This document shows positions 23,065 to 36,516 of a stretch of DNA of 64,000 nt, piece by piece. The stretch's first letter is position 1; each line of letters begins with the position of its first letter. A model generated the notes under the pieces. The model saw only the letters and a list, made by a program, of their open reading frames with translations, did not search any database and was not told the origin of the DNA. The translations under genes were made by a program, and so were the position numbers. The stretch comes from Apostichopus japonicus (lineage: Eukaryota; Echinodermata; Holothuroidea; Aspidochirotida; Stichopodidae), in contig NC_092573.1 in the NCBI RefSeq assembly GCF_037975245.1, positions 18,920,265 to 18,984,264 on the forward strand, written 5' to 3'.

Positions 23065-24475
23065 TTCCTTCAGTGATTTACAGTACCGCATTATGTAGGA
23101 TGGACAAGAGAGGTAATTTGTCATCATCACAGGGAGCATAATATAGGTTTACCCCCTCCCTCCTCCTCCACTGGCCTTTACCTCATCTATTCCTTGTGGG
23201 ATGTTAGGTCTGTTGTATGCGGTTAGCCTGGTTTCAGTATAAGTAGGCCTATCGTAGTTAAGAAATACTAAAAATCTATTAATTTTGGTGTTCCTCTTGT
23301 CCTAGATTTCAGCGTTTAATTTCTGAGTTATGGATTTGGTTCATTAGCAAGACTGAATGAAAATCACAATGCACAATGGCCTGAATAGGATAAATACTTC
23401 CATAGTTCTGCTGCAGGTCCTTCATGAGTACCATTTTCCTTATCCTAGACAATTAGGCACTATTGACGTAGGTCTGTAATATTTTTGACTGTACATCTTC
23501 ACTGTGAATGCTGAATCATCAACCCAGTCCATAATGGTGATGTACAGTACAGCTAAATGTAGCTATACAGCTATATGTACAGCAATATGTAGCTATGAAG
23601 ACAATATCATATATGCCATGTATCCATGTCAAAAGGTTCTTGAAGCATAAATCATCAAATTATGGTAGATATGTATGAACCAGGTATCTTTGTTATGTCT
23701 GGGCAGGTTGGGCAAGGTCCTCCCTCTCCCCCCCCCCCCCCCATTACTTCCAAGATGCAGGCAATGTACTAATGTTTTATAAGTACTTGGTAGATTTCAA
23801 GGTTTAAAAGTGATCACTTAAATGTCACAGAGTTGTTCAAACATGTTCTTATTAAAAGGGGAGACTGTGTAATGATGCCAAAATCACTATACATACTGTA
23901 CACTAATTAGCCCAAAATAAGTAAAAATATTAAACCATTACAAAACACTTTTCCATATTGGTTTTGGAATTTAAGTATTGTATGAGATAATAGCTAGCTC
24001 TGAAATAAGTATGCATTTCCTAAATATAATGCACAATTTTGATCATTTTCTAGTGGGTGAATTTTTGGACTAAAGTTTTTAAGGTTTTTTTTTTTTTAAT
24101 AGGTCTTTCCTTAAATGATCACATACTGTATATGGTACCATGAGATGATTTCAAATTCAACATAAAAATGTACAAATTTCAGCTGCTTTTAAGATTAATA
24201 TCAAGCAATATCCTGAAATGATGAACATCAGAAAAGTCATTTTCATGCACATATGATAGAGTGACCTTAATATCAGAAAGTCCTTGTACAAATTTCGTCA
24301 ATTATTGATTTTTAGCTGTGTTAGTGCATAATTATTACCGTCAAAGTGGGTGATCTTTCTAAATTCCATATGTCCTAGTAGATTTCACAAGTTTTCAAGG
24401 TCTATGGTATATAGAGAGACACAGGAGAATTTTGTATCTTTACCTCAGTATAATTTTATTTTTTAATTAAAAACT
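23065..24475. other. AT-rich noncoding sequence
   Basis: No supported exon or transposon. A C14 run lies near 23728-23742, and short AGCTATA/TGTAGCTA repeats occur near 23555-23600. Confidence 0.5.
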
Positions 24476-24603
24476 GGCATATTTATAGTAGAGTAGAACA
24501 GAGTAGTTTGTTCTCTACGTTGGTCTCTACCACTTTGTCGGTGCGAGAGGACGACCTTTGCAGCTAGTCACTTTTGTATATCAACTGCTGCAAAATTTCA
24601 ATC
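24476..24603 (+). promoter_or_regulatory. Putative promoter and 5' UTR of first exon
   Basis: A TATA-like CATATTTATAG at 24478-24488 lies about 120 bp upstream of the ATG at 24604, followed by less AT-rich sequence with GTCGGTGCGAGAGGACGACC. The spacing allows a short 5' UTR. Only sequence motifs support this. Confidence 0.35.
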
Positions 24604-24666
24604 ATGCCAAAGCCAAGGCGATCCGTTTCGTTTTCCTTCCCCGTGGAATCCAATGGAAGCTGCAAG
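24604..24666 (+). CDS. Putative alternative first coding exon A
   Basis: An ATG in a fair context (ATCATGCC) opens 21 codons and ends at a strong donor, AAG|GTGAGA, exactly in phase 0. The peptide includes K-P-R-R-S-V-S-F-S-F near its start. R6-S7-V8-S9-F10 fits the RVxF docking motif for protein phosphatase 1, and RRSVS is also a plausible basophilic-kinase site. Joined to the phase-0 acceptor at 31040 the frame stays open. A tandem duplication of about 400 bp starts at this donor. The protein is not recognised. The exon is too short to prove coding by itself, and function is inferred from the motif only. Confidence 0.5.
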
Positions 24667-25452
24667 GTGAGAGATACACCAATTAGGACGTGGCATTTGC
24701 CATACAAGGCATCATTAGAGCTCTATGTTGTAGTTATATAGTCTGCTGCGGTTGTGTAACTTGCTCGATGTATTACATAATCTGTGTATACATCATGTAT
24801 GGGACACGTTCCATAGTGTCTTAGTGTTGATGTGTGAAGCAGACAGTCTATAGAGATCTTGAGACGGAGCTAGAATGATTAAAATTATGTTTTCGGAAAC
24901 GATATCTGTCAATTCCCTCTCGATTGCCATGATTCTCTACAGATTTTGATAATTGAATTTTTTACAAATTTTAATGCATTTTAATTAATGTATAAATAAT
25001 TAATTCATTAATTTACATGATATCAATATATATCGTGGCATATTTATATGGTAATTTAATCATGCAGAGCAAGGTGAGAGATACACTAATTAGACGAAGC
25101 CGCTTGCAATACATGTCGTCATTACATTGTAGTTATATAGTTTGCAGGTCTTGTAACTTGCTGGATATATTACATAATCTGTGTATACATCGTGTCTGGG
25201 ACACGATCCATCTAGTGTCTTAGTGTTAATGTGTGAAGCAAACAGTCTAGAGATCTCGAGACAGAGCTAGAATGATTAAATCCATTTCGGAATCGATACT
25301 TGACAATTCCCTCCCGATTGCCCTGATTCTCTACAGATTTTGATAATTGAATTTTTTGAAATTTTAACGCAGTCTAATTAATGTATTAAATATTAATATA
25401 TTAATTTACATCATATCGTGGCATATTTATATGGTAATTTAATCATGCAGAG
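24663..25452. repeat. Tandem duplication of about 400 bp at a splice donor
   Basis: Two adjacent diverged copies: 24663-25071 and 25072-25452. Both begin AAGGTGAGAGATACAC and both end with GCATATTTATATGGTAATTT followed by AATCATGCAGAGC. The duplicate carries a second AAG|GTGAGA, preceded by ATG-CAG-AGC, so it also copied the donor of exon A. Confidence 0.9.
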
Positions 25453-26756
25453 CATATCACCCACTGTCATCATGTCATGTGTTATGTTGACGTTTAATAT
25501 TTAAGGCAGATTTAGATCCAGTGGTATTGGCCTACAGTATGATAGCAGAAAGCTAGCTTAGTAATGTAATAGCTCAATTTCAAAGTTTCAACACTGACCA
25601 GAGAGTATGTGTATTTGTGTAGAGAGGAATGCTATAATTTCAATAACAAGAGGTGTTGTAGTTCTGCTGCCTATTTGGGCTGCCAGACATTTTTGACGTA
25701 TATATATATGTATCTGATTATGTTTGAAATAAATCATAAGATCTGTTTCATAATTTGGTTGACTCATAATCTGATTTCCAGCACATTCAAAGGTCTGGCC
25801 TTGTATGTTCTACTTTAGCTATCTCTTTTTTTGGTGGGGGGGGGGGGGGAAGGGGTGGGCGGATTTGTTAATTTTTGGTGTTAACAATGCATGTTAAATG
25901 AAATATACACAGATTTACAAAATGACAGATCATATGCAAGACTTTTAAACTAAGAATTTCTCCAAGATTTTTCACAGTTGTATTTTACCATAAAGAATGG
26001 TGATCTTGATTAAGGCAGGGAATATGTTAAAGTTTTATGTAGCAGTAGTTTCAAAGGCTCTAAAGTTTGCTTAGGAAAACAATATGTTTCCTGTGTACAA
26101 AAGCTGCTATACATATCTTTGCATTTGTATGATATTGATGTTATGATGTGGTATGGTTGCTATGTGGTCTGCAAAGTTGTCTTTGTGTAAGTTGGACATT
26201 TTGTTTAGCATGTTTGCAATATGATGCCAGATAACATATTCCATGTAAGGAATATTCAGATTCACTTACAACAAACATATCAGTATCTTCTGGGGTGTTT
26301 TGTCCCTTATTTTCAGACCATACAGAAAAGCCACATTACAGTAGATATTGTTCATAATAAGTATTGACCTGATTGTCACTTGGACAGTCTATAATATTTT
26401 CTTTTGTCCACACAAGTTCAGAGTGTGTAAGTGATGTGTAAGTTGGACAGTTGCTCAAGTAAGGGTTTCCATGATTTCCCAGTTCTTCCACTTAAATTTA
26501 TTCCCAGGTGTTGACCAAGGCTGAGAACATATCCATAGTGATTTGTCATCTCTATAAACTATTCATGTACATGCATAGTATATGCATACACATATATATA
26601 TATGTAGAACAGTATCGCATGATATGCTGGATGTATGTATCATGTGCATTATGGTATGGTGTGCATGGTGTCATTGTGGAGCTATGGTATACATAGTAAG
26701 GATGGCAGCATGGTTTGGATGGTATATGGTATATGATATGGTATAGTTTAATGTGG

Positions 26757-26825
26757 ATGTTATGTGGTATGGTTGCTATGTGGTATGGTTGCTATGTGGT
26801 ATGGTTGCTATGTGGTATGGTATTG
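26757..26825. repeat. 16-bp tandem repeat
   Basis: TATGTGGTATGGTTGC is repeated with exact period 16 at 26761, 26777, 26793 and 26809. The surrounding kilobase is rich in related GGTATGGT words. Confidence 0.9.
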
Positions 26826-28606
26826 TTTTAATGTAAATATTTTTAATTGTCAGTTGTGTATCTTTGGGCTTGCAAGGACATTGTATTGTGATCTGTGTGG
26901 CATTTCTAATTTGTTGTTGTCTCTGCAAAAGTTGTCTTTGATACTAAAGTTTGCCTATTTCCATCTGTTATTTTCCATTCTGCCCCTTGTGAGATCAGCT
27001 ATAATAATTTCATCATTGTCCGTCCCCTATGTTGCCCTCCCATAAGTGTGGGATCCTATCCTCCTCAGTGAGTATACTGTATATCCTGCTTGCATAATGA
27101 AGCACTTGAGTATCTCCAGTTTACTTGGGGAAAAGTTCAAGAGTGTGCATTCCAAGGTTGAATGTTAGGATGGAGAGGTGGAGAACTTGAAATGTATATT
27201 AGTAAACACAGTATGCACATTTTTCCCTTCCCTTCCCCTTTTCAAGAAATAGAGGGCAGTTGTCCTATTGATTAGCTGGTGCCATTTGCTACTTAGGGTA
27301 CCATTTACAATTATTGTTGTATAGCGCCCTCTTCAAGCATCTCTTGTCCGTTAAGGCTTAATAAAGTTCAAAATCTTTGATCATTACTTACCAGACCCTT
27401 TTACATTATGAGAAATATTGTAAAAAATTGTAAGAAAATGTAAAATATGGCATCTTTTAGGTAATTTAAGCACAATTCAGTTCAGTTTCAAATATATTTT
27501 CTCATTCATACAGTAAAGTCAATAAAGGTACAAGCAAAATGATAGTACATGATACATATATAGGTCACAACAAGAAAACATAAGAAATGAAGGTTGTTAT
27601 CCAGCTGGGAAGAAAAACAGGAAGAAAAAGAATGAAAAACGACACTGAGGAAACGTTAATCAATTCTGAATGTGACTTATGTTCTCTGTAACTATTTACA
27701 ACACATTATTTCAAGTTATTTTAGAAGCTCAATCCTGCAAATAAAACAAGCTGAGCAAGTACTTGGGGGGAGATTAAACCAAATAAAAGTAGCAATTATA
27801 GTTTGTTTAGTAATAATTTACTGTTGAACTGTTCTATAATTTTCGTTGTGAGTTTGTACAGAAATACTGTGATTAATTCCGTTGATGAATTACAAAAGTA
27901 CAGAGAAGCAGATTTCTGTAATAATGGAACATGGGTAATGATGAAGGTAATATGGTACTATGAATATATCTTTTACTTTAAAGCAGAAGTGTTACAGGCA
28001 ATGTCAAAAACTGATATCTGTTGAATATATCCCAGACTTGCTTGTGTTAGAAAGTCTGAGCTTAGCTGATTTTGAAAGATTTTCAGTGTAAGCTTGCAAC
28101 TTGTAAAGAAGAGGAGTATAAATGTTGTCTGTGCCATATGTACCTCAATCACATCTAGGCAAACCTATAGTAAATGTAAGATAAATACTTTACTTCCCTC
28201 ATCCCTCACAACCCGTAGGAACCGGGGGGGGGGGGCCTGGGAGCAGGTTCCCCCCACTTTTTCCAAAAGAGCAAATGTGCCCTCCTGGCAAATAAAATGT
28301 GCCCCTTTGATGAAGAACTGTCTTTTGGATATCTTAAACCTTTGTAAAGTATAATATTTTATTTTCAATTAATTATTTTTAGTCTGTACATGCTATTTTA
28401 AAAATGGCATCCCATATCTTTTTGTAGCAGGGTTAACAATAAATACTCTCAATAAGTAGTATTGATAGCATACTAACACATCAATATATCTAAGTGATAT
28501 GACTGGTGTATCAGTTTATAGCATAAAGAGTGGTGGTTGTGGAATGAGATAGTGCCCCTCTAATGTTTTGCCCCCCCACTTTTTGGAAGCTTCCTACCCC
28601 CCTGCA

Positions 28607-28915
28607 TACAACCTCAGCACTCTCATTCTACCATGCCACAGGATACTGTGCCAGTATCTATAGGACCTCAGGAGAGTATTATCAGTACCTGGAAGAATGC
28701 CCTAAATGCGATAGAAAATAATGATTTAATTGAGTGAGGATTAAATTTATAGCTAATATATTAATCATTGACATCCAGAAGCTTGAAAAAAAAATTGGTT
28801 TTGAGGTATGACAAAAGGTTACCAGTTCATTATAGGCACGGTAGAACTAGAGTGGTGAGGTTGTGAGGAGACAGGTAAGCGAGGATCAAAGTAAATATCG
28901 AAACCAGTAAATTTT
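28607..28915. mobile_element. Small fold-back DIRS remnant
   Basis: A partial left terminal repeat (CAACCTCAGCACTCTCATTC at about 28610) and an inverted right repeat (AAAAGGTTACCAG through GGAGACAGGTAAGCGAGG to about 28915) enclose roughly 150 bp of unrelated AT-rich sequence. It looks like an internally deleted copy of the same family as the element at 8103-14512. Confidence 0.75.
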
Positions 28916-31039
28916 GATATATTACCTATACTGTACATCCAGAATTTTTTTTATACAATGTGTAGATATGTGATGCAAGATTGGAACCTTACATTTGTAT
29001 TAGGGGTGTGAACCTTTTGTAAAAAAAAAACAAAAAAACAAGTGGATCAGCATTAATCAATGTATTTTGAAATATTTTGAATATTTTCAGGATTAAGAGT
29101 TGCAATTCAGCCACTTGACAGTACTGTAGTTGAAATGGATCAATATTGTTGCATAATACAGTAGGGTGGATTTGTTTACTTTTATGTAATTCATCTGAGC
29201 TAGAACTGGTTTTATACAATTGGTTGTCAAAGTACTGCATTTTTATCTTACATCTGAAACTGTTCTCGTGCCAGTGATGGTAATATGATACGTATATTTC
29301 TATAGCGTCTCATCGTAAAGGTCGGTCCTACTGACTGTAATTATAGGCACATTTGCTGGTATATCTGTAAGCCATCCTGATAGTGTATAAACCCGTCAAT
29401 ATTTCCCCACAGTGCCACAAAAAAAGGAGTGTATGGAAATATATGCATTCACGCAGACTGAGGTTGGAATCTCATACAAATGTTATGACCCACAAACAGA
29501 AATCTGACACGTTGTAATCAACTATTCATGAAAGAAATTTCAATTTTCAAATTTAATTCTTGATAAGCCCTGAAATTGGCAGGCTTGATTGGCAAATCTA
29601 TAAACCAATAAAACTAGTTTAATTTGTGGGATTTTAATTTTTCATTGAATTGTCAATTCCATATTTTTGTGAGTGAAGTTTTAATGATGTGCGTTTCTGT
29701 GTGGTGTGAGGGATAATGGCAGGAGTTGCGGTGTGGGAGGGAGGGGGGGGGGTTGGTAGGGAGAGATGGCTGAGGTTATTTAGAAAAGATCAAGAAGTCT
29801 TAAAATGAATATTCAATAAACATAGAGAAAAGTTGGCCTTTTCTTTTTTTTTCAACCATCACAGACAAATCAATTAACTGTGTGCAAAAGACAATTCTAT
29901 CCAGTGAATTATTATTTAAATGAAACAGTCTCTTACTGTCAGTCTTCCCGATCTTATTTGCATAACTTTGTATTTCAGGTGAAAAATATAAATAGAGAAG
30001 CAAAGCTAGAATATTCCTTGCAAGCAGTCTGAACCAGGTTCACTGGTAATTCACTGCCCTCACAGTTAAACACCATGCAGAAAAAAATCATCAAACTCAA
30101 ACCAGTTATAAAAAATGCAAAATGTAAAAAAAGCTGAAATTAATTTAAAAATGGAAAAAATTTCAGCAGGTTCTTTGACTTCTCATTTCATTGTCAAGTA
30201 CCTTCAATGTATCAGAAGTGTTCGGTCCTCCAATTTCCGAACAGCTGATATCGAGATATCGGCAGTTTTCTACTAGTATATTAGTTCTGTGGAAATTCAT
30301 CAGTGTTTTCCAATACTGTAGACTAGTAGCCTACGTCATCCCAAGAAGGACCAGTAATATATCCTAAAACACCTCGGCCTTGTTCGTACCGTTACTTGTT
30401 TACATGTCACAGTCTATAAACAACCAGTATGGGATAGTGCGTAACCCTGGGTAACAGTGCATCAGGGGATACGAAGTGTGCATGTACAAATGTTGGTAGC
30501 AATAGACATAAATGCATAGCCGTGTATTCAGTTGTTAATCATCAACATCTCTCCAGCTGAACATTTGCCACAAAATTAAAAGATGGGATTGCGCAATTCG
30601 GTACACAATCAGATACAATCTCAAAGCAGAGATGAGTTTACCGATAAACTGTAGCTATAGCCTGGAATAACAATTTTGAGCTAAAATGTGTGAACAGTGT
30701 GTTGCTCTTTTTTTTGTTCTTTTTTTGTTGTTGTATGTTTGGACTGTTATTTTATTAATAGTGTTTTGTTAAATGTGAAATTAAATTGATATTAATATCA
30801 TACATATACTGTTTTCTTAAATCCATATAGTGAAGGGAAAAAAAATTATCAGCAGGAGGGGAGTGGGGGAGGGGGGTCATAAGACTAGTTGATAGTTAGG
30901 ATCCAAGAAGAATAGCCTTCCTTTCGGGTTTTATCTTGTCTTGTAGTTTTAAAGTTTAAAGGGCGAATAATTAAGGTTCTTTATTTTTACTCTCTCTATT
31001 CTCTTTTCATGTTTTTGTCATTTCCTCGTCTGTTTATAG

Positions 31040-31483
31040 GTATCTGAACATGACGATGCGAGAGCTGTAATGGATGACTCAGAGGAGGCAGAATTCATGG
31101 AGGATGGAGGAGTACTTTATCCCGAGAAGCAGAAGAAGAAGAAAAAAAGGAAGGCCAAACTATGGGGGAGCTTGAAAAATCTGAGCAAGGTAGCGTCTAG
31201 TCATCACCATGTGAAGAAGGAGAAGAAAGTCAAAGAGAAAGAAGGCGCGGAGGTACGGAGGAGGGAGAAGAAAACGTCAAACAGGAAGTCGTCGCAGACG
31301 AGACCTCTTTCGTCCCTGTCAGCAGACGGCATCAATCCAAACTTGTTGATGCCCCCGACGATCGTGCTGTGCGACAGTTCCGATTCAGACGACCAGGAAA
31401 TTCACGGTATGAAGAGGAGCCGAAGCGAACAGAGATTGCCGACCTCCGTTGGCCTGGACGGATACGATAGCTTCGATAGGAAG
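31040..31483 (+). CDS. Internal coding exon of unidentified lysine-rich protein
   Basis: A long pyrimidine tract ends in TTTATAG at 31039, and AAG|GTAAGA gives a strong donor at 31483/31484. All 148 codons are open from the acceptor. The frame starts V-S-E-H-D-D, ten codons before the first Met, so the exon is most likely internal with phase 0 at both ends. Order of segments: acidic start (MDDSEEAEFMEDGG); a polybasic stretch (KQKKKKKRKAKLWGSLKNLS) that could bind acidic membranes or act as a nuclear signal; a second Lys/Arg-rich, Ser-rich part; an acidic CK2-like patch (CDSSDSDDQE); and KRSRSEQRLP. It has no catalytic domain and is probably largely disordered. I do not recognise the family. 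Beyond the donor the frame runs on into intron. Confidence 0.78.
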
Positions 31484-32177
31484 GTAAGAAATCAAGATTT
31501 GATAAATGATTGTAAGGAATTTCTCATCCTTTCCTCCTCACCTTACTTGTCTCCGTTTAAATGTTGCAAACTTATTTCAGATCTGTTTCTTGTCTCCACC
31601 CACTCAACATATAGACTCCACTCATCTAACATGTAATGATTGGTAACATTTTACCCCTGCAAGCTCCTTCTCCCCCCTCCCCTTCACCCCCACTCATGGA
31701 CTTCCTGTTTCTTTTCAATTAGCCATTGTGAAGTACCTTGGCTAGTGTGCTTATGTGGGTTTATGTCCTCTCCAGTATTCCAGTATGCATTAAAAAAAAA
31801 CTGTTTTATCCAGACCTCTTTCATATGAATCTTGAATTATCCAGATTATGCTACCACCAGGTGCAGCAGAGCCATGGGGCCACAGGTGGCATGTGCCTCC
31901 CCCTCCCCCAATTTTTTTCTTTCTTCAAAAGTACTCCCCATCGTTTACCTAAGAAAGTACCATTTCTTCAGTTTTGTAATTTAAGTTCCCTTGTTTTTAC
32001 TTGAAAACCAACTAATCCTTATGTTGTTATTCACAAAGAGCCCTTCTGTGGAAAAAGTTTCAAATACTGGAATTTGTGGTAACGAATCTGCAGGGTATTA
32101 ATAATTTCATTGTAAAGTTTTGAGATGACTTTGTTATTTCCCAGTGCTGCTCCTGGAAAGTCTGTAGCCTCGATGGA

Positions 32178-32428
32178 TTGAACCCTCTTCCCTTGCCCCC
32201 GCCAGTCATCCATATAGGATTGAACCCTCTTCCATTGCCCCCGCCAGTCATCCATATAGGATTGAACCCTCCTCCATTGCCCCCGCCCCTCATCCATATA
32301 GGACTGAACCCTCTTCCATTGCCCCCCCCGTCTGTCATCCATATAGGATTGAACCCTCTTCCATTGCCCCCGCCCCTTATCCATATAGGATTGAACCCTC
32401 TTCCATGGCCCCTGCCAGCCATCCATCA
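32178..32428. repeat. 42-bp minisatellite, six units
   Basis: AACCCTCTTCCATTGCCCCC-type units start at 32181, 32223, 32265, 32307, 32352 and 32394. Spacings are 42, 42, 42, 45 and 42, all multiples of three. This leaves reading frames open on both strands (a Pro/Leu/His repeat on +, a Gly- or Trp-rich repeat on -). I treat these frames as a by-product of the repeat. Confidence 0.92.
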
Positions 32429-34405
32429 GGTGTCCTGATTATCAAGGATTTTATTGAAGTTGGTTTCCTATTTCGATGATGTTTCCTACTCCCATCATCT
32501 TATGTATCACAAGGAAGCACTCCCTTTAAAAACCATGGTCCATTTGCATGCAGCAATGCCTCTAAATACTGTACAATTGTTTGAGGCAATTGCATGATGC
32601 ATGGTCCACCTGAAGAGGGAAAAAATACAGAGAAAAACATTATCGACAAAGGTATTCAGAAACAAGAAACTGGGTCCCACTTCAGCGATTTCTATACTCC
32701 TTCAAAAGGTTCTTGACAGATGAATGCCAAATTCTCCTCTCTCTATTCACGTTGAGACATTATTGAACAAGATTTCACTCTACAAATTTGCCCCTGTTAG
32801 TCCTGCTTTTGAAATTAACATAAATTTACATCTCGGGTAGCAGATGTGTTTTTCCAGAAGGAACCGGTCGTAATCATGTTACAGGGAAATATTTTTCCTG
32901 GAAAGAACTTACATCAAAAGAAATATAAAAAAAATGTTGATTCTATAGCAATGTATAATATGCCATAAAAGCCTGCAGGTGGTAATAAGCTCCATTGCTG
33001 TAAAAGATGTTAAAGGAGGCTAATAGTGGGTGCTTAGCTGCATGGTTTAATATGGAATCATGTGACCGCTGACATGTCGGCCAGGGGTTATTACTTCACT
33101 CGCTATAAAGTCAGTGACTAAGCTTCAAATGAGCTGATTTGATATTTGCTAACACCTGAACCTCAATTGATATATTAGACTAAAGGCCTACTACTGTCAA
33201 ACATGACAATTAAGTGAGGAGCTCTAATAGTTTCGTTAGGATTTGATGATTTAAAGATATTTTACTTTCACTGTGTTTGCTAAACGTTGGCATAAATTGA
33301 AGGTACTGTGTATCTAAAGTCTTGAGAAGATCTGTTAGTATCCATAGCAACCATCCACAATGTAGTTGCTTTCAAAAAGCAATGCGCTAGTAATTTCCAG
33401 AGTGAAATCAAATCGGATGTGGAATATATGGTTCTGTAAAGCAACCATTGGAGTTTAATAGTCTAAGTGTAATTGATTCTTTAACAAAGAAGACAACCAA
33501 TGGAGATAGGGGGTATGCCTTGCCCTTAGATCATTCTCCAGGAAGAGGTCCCTACGGAGGGGGAGGGGAGGGGGAAGGGGAACCTTCCAATCTGTAATGT
33601 CTTTGGCACTAAGGGTTAGCCATAAACATTATTTTATTCAAAACAAAGCATACAGCGGTAAAAGAAGCACACTCAGATGGCTATTTGATATTTTTGACCA
33701 AAGTTTTATTTTTAATGCACCAATGTTTCAGTGTCTGTGGATAGTTGTCTCTCATGCCCCCTATTCTGAGATATTTTGGATTGGCCACTGCATGCCTTGT
33801 ATGCCCATCTGTCTGTAATAAAACCTAACTGCTTAATGTAATTGTCTGGTGGAAGATTTTTATACATTGTCATTGTAGTTATTATTTTTCTCTTTCTAAC
33901 CATGTAAAAATTGTACCCATTCAACGTTTTCTTCTTGTAGAAATCTGGTTTTCAAAATCACCAGTTTCTCACCAAAAGTACCGTTTGTTCGAACGCTTCA
34001 ATATGGTGATTGACGTAGTGCTGGCAAATAGGCAAAACAGGCGACTTGAAGTTAGCACTCCCATTTCCGCAGCAATACACTGTCACGTGTAAACGCACAT
34101 GTGATTGCCTATTATATAACGTGCATATCGCGAGTGTATATCCTACTGTACCATGCCCAGTTGATATATGTATAGCGTTGCACAAAATATACTCTCACAC
34201 TCAAACCACAGTTCATATTAAAACTGTTCTTCGAAATCGCTGAAATAAAATTCACGAATCAAATTTACAGTAAAAAGAAACTTGAAAAGCATTCGGAACA
34301 CCTAAAGATGAAACTTGGCGGAATCGATGTCAGAGCAGAATGTAGTACCGAGAAGCTTAGGCTTTGCAGAACTGTCCGATTGTAAACATTAGAGTAGCCT
34401 ACACA

Positions 34406-34818
34406 TGCGACATTCTTCGCGCTGGAGCTGGATAGCGTGATGTATAAACAACGAAGAGTCTGCTGTTAAAACTTATCTTGTGTTACACAAAGACAACGAA
34501 ACCACCGATCTACTACATATATGGCGGATTAAGGAGTTTTTGAAAACATATCTAATTTATAAGAAATTTCACCAAAAATTAAGGAAGAAATTAATCTGTG
34601 TACAAACGCGGTTTTTGTTGTGATTACTGTAGCCTACAGGCGAACATTCCTCGCGTTGGAGCTGGATAGCGCGATGTATAAACAACGAACAGTTTGCTGT
34701 TAAAACTTATCTTGTGTTACCAAAAGACCACGAAACCACCGCTCTACTACATATATGGTGGATTAAGGAGTTTTTGAAAACATATCTAATTTATAAGAAA
34801 TTTCACCGAAAATTAAGT
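34406..34818. repeat. Tandem duplication with about 235-bp offset
   Basis: 34406-34582 and 34640-34818 are diverged copies. They share GGAGCTGGATAGCG, TGATGTATAAACAACGAA-type sequence, CTGTTAAAACTTATCTTGTG and GGATTAAGGAGTTTTTGAAA. A short unique stretch lies between them. Confidence 0.9.
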
Positions 34819-36516
34819 GTCCATCCTTAACGATTAAAAAATCTTTTCTCTGTCAAACGCAACATTAGCGTTCTCATACTTTGACAACATGTTTGGAAAA
34901 TTATTTATCATTTTTTAAGGTAACTTCTTTGGGCCACCAGACAATCCTTTTAAATATCAAATAAATCACAACAACCATGAAAGAAGTGACACAGAGAGGG
35001 CACTCAAATACTATGAGATGAATATAAATTGTATGTGCCACCTTTGGACTAACATGATCAATACCTCTGTCAAGTACAACATACTGTAAATAGCTGTGTT
35101 AAGGTCTGCTTAATCAAATACAAACAAAACATTGTATCAGTAACAGCAGTTAAACAGTTTACTCTTTTGTTTAATGTAGAGGAGGTGTTAAATTGTTGAT
35201 TTATCATGCTTTTAGGTTGCAATATACATAACACAAGAAACCTGCATGCATGACAACCCATTGTAGGGTCAAAACGATTAATATAGTGAACACTGGCGTG
35301 ACAATTGGAAGGGATAGCTGCATTTGTGTTGGAAAAAAAACGACAATATATTATTACCTAGCCTGATCTTCTTGAACATTTATTTGACAGTGTGACATTT
35401 CTTCTGGAAGTAGTTCATATGAAACAATTGTGATTTCCATATAAAATGTCAGAGCTTGGACAATTTTTAACTGCTTCATCTTTTGCAGGAGTTACATTGA
35501 TTTTTTGGATAGAAATTTATAGTTATGGTTTGTAACTTTGAAGGCGGGTTGTATGTGTTTTGTAGCCAATTTGGCACAACATACCTACCATCACTCAAAA
35601 TTTTGGAAGGTTGTATCCCTTCATCATCAATTGAATTTTAATTGAAGAGCACTCAATGATTAGTTCGAAAACTTTCTTGCCCGGAACATTTTCCATAGTT
35701 GTACTAATTGCATGAAGTAACATACAAAGGCCACATTTTCAAACTAACATCACAGTTTGTATGCTCTTATTTTTCGATATTGGAAGTGAAATTTAAACGA
35801 CTTAAGCTACTGGTAGTGACCTGCACTGCATATGGGGCTTTAGTATTAAAGTGTGTGAAAACATCACACTCAAAAGCGGTTACTTCAAATAAAAATAAAA
35901 ATTAAGACAAAAATAAAACCAAACCCCAAATAGATAGATGTCTAGACCGCAGAGAGAGAGACAAAATAGTGGTTCATTTTTTAGTGTACTGTCTGATCAC
36001 AAACACTTGATGGAGGTCAGTTTTCAAGTTTGATGGTACTAACTAACGGTTTGGAGTTCATGCAGTCAAATTTCATATTTCTTGGGAGTTATTTTGACTC
36101 TGCAGTTGTCAACGATGGTTTGAAGAGGCTGTGGAGTGGTCTCCCAAGACTGCTAAGTGATCAGTTATTTTTCAAACCAAACCAATTATCATTGATCCTT
36201 GAAAAGTGTATATACCCAATCTATATCAACATGCAGCTGATATTACCATGATGGTGTAGACAACAACCAAAAATACACTGCCTTTATTTATCAACTACCA
36301 ATAAAAATCCCAGAGAAATGTTTGCCTTAGAAAAGGTCAAACTTCCTTCCCTGTTGGATAAATTTAACTTTTGAACAGATTGGATATTAAACCACCTGGC
36401 TTTTTAAGAAGTAGAGGAACTATAAACAGTGCGAACACTCCAGATTTTCCATGGAACGAACATACAAGGTTGCCATGCTATTCGTTTACTTTTGTCAGAG
36501 ATAAACTTAAACAGAG

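Larger units (their letters stand above)
25453..31039. other. Noncoding sequence, probably intron
   Basis: No supported exon is seen. Contents include a G run at 25836-25850, the 16-bp repeat at 26757-26825, a fold-back DIRS remnant at 28607-28915, a G-rich tract near 29730, and a long pyrimidine-rich stretch just before 31039 that belongs to the acceptor of the next exon. Confidence 0.55.
31484..36516. other. Noncoding sequence, probably intron
   Basis: No further exon is supported. It contains the 42-bp minisatellite and the 235-bp tandem duplication listed separately, and otherwise ordinary AT-rich sequence. Confidence 0.5.

Noticed and set aside
26507-26696. Exon starting after the TTATTCCCAG acceptor
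   Set aside because: The acceptor is good, but the frame runs into a TATATA microsatellite and there is no suitable donor.
32031-32438. ORFs on both strands over the 42-bp minisatellite
   Set aside because: Both exist because unit lengths are multiples of three. There is no splice context or unique sequence that looks coding.
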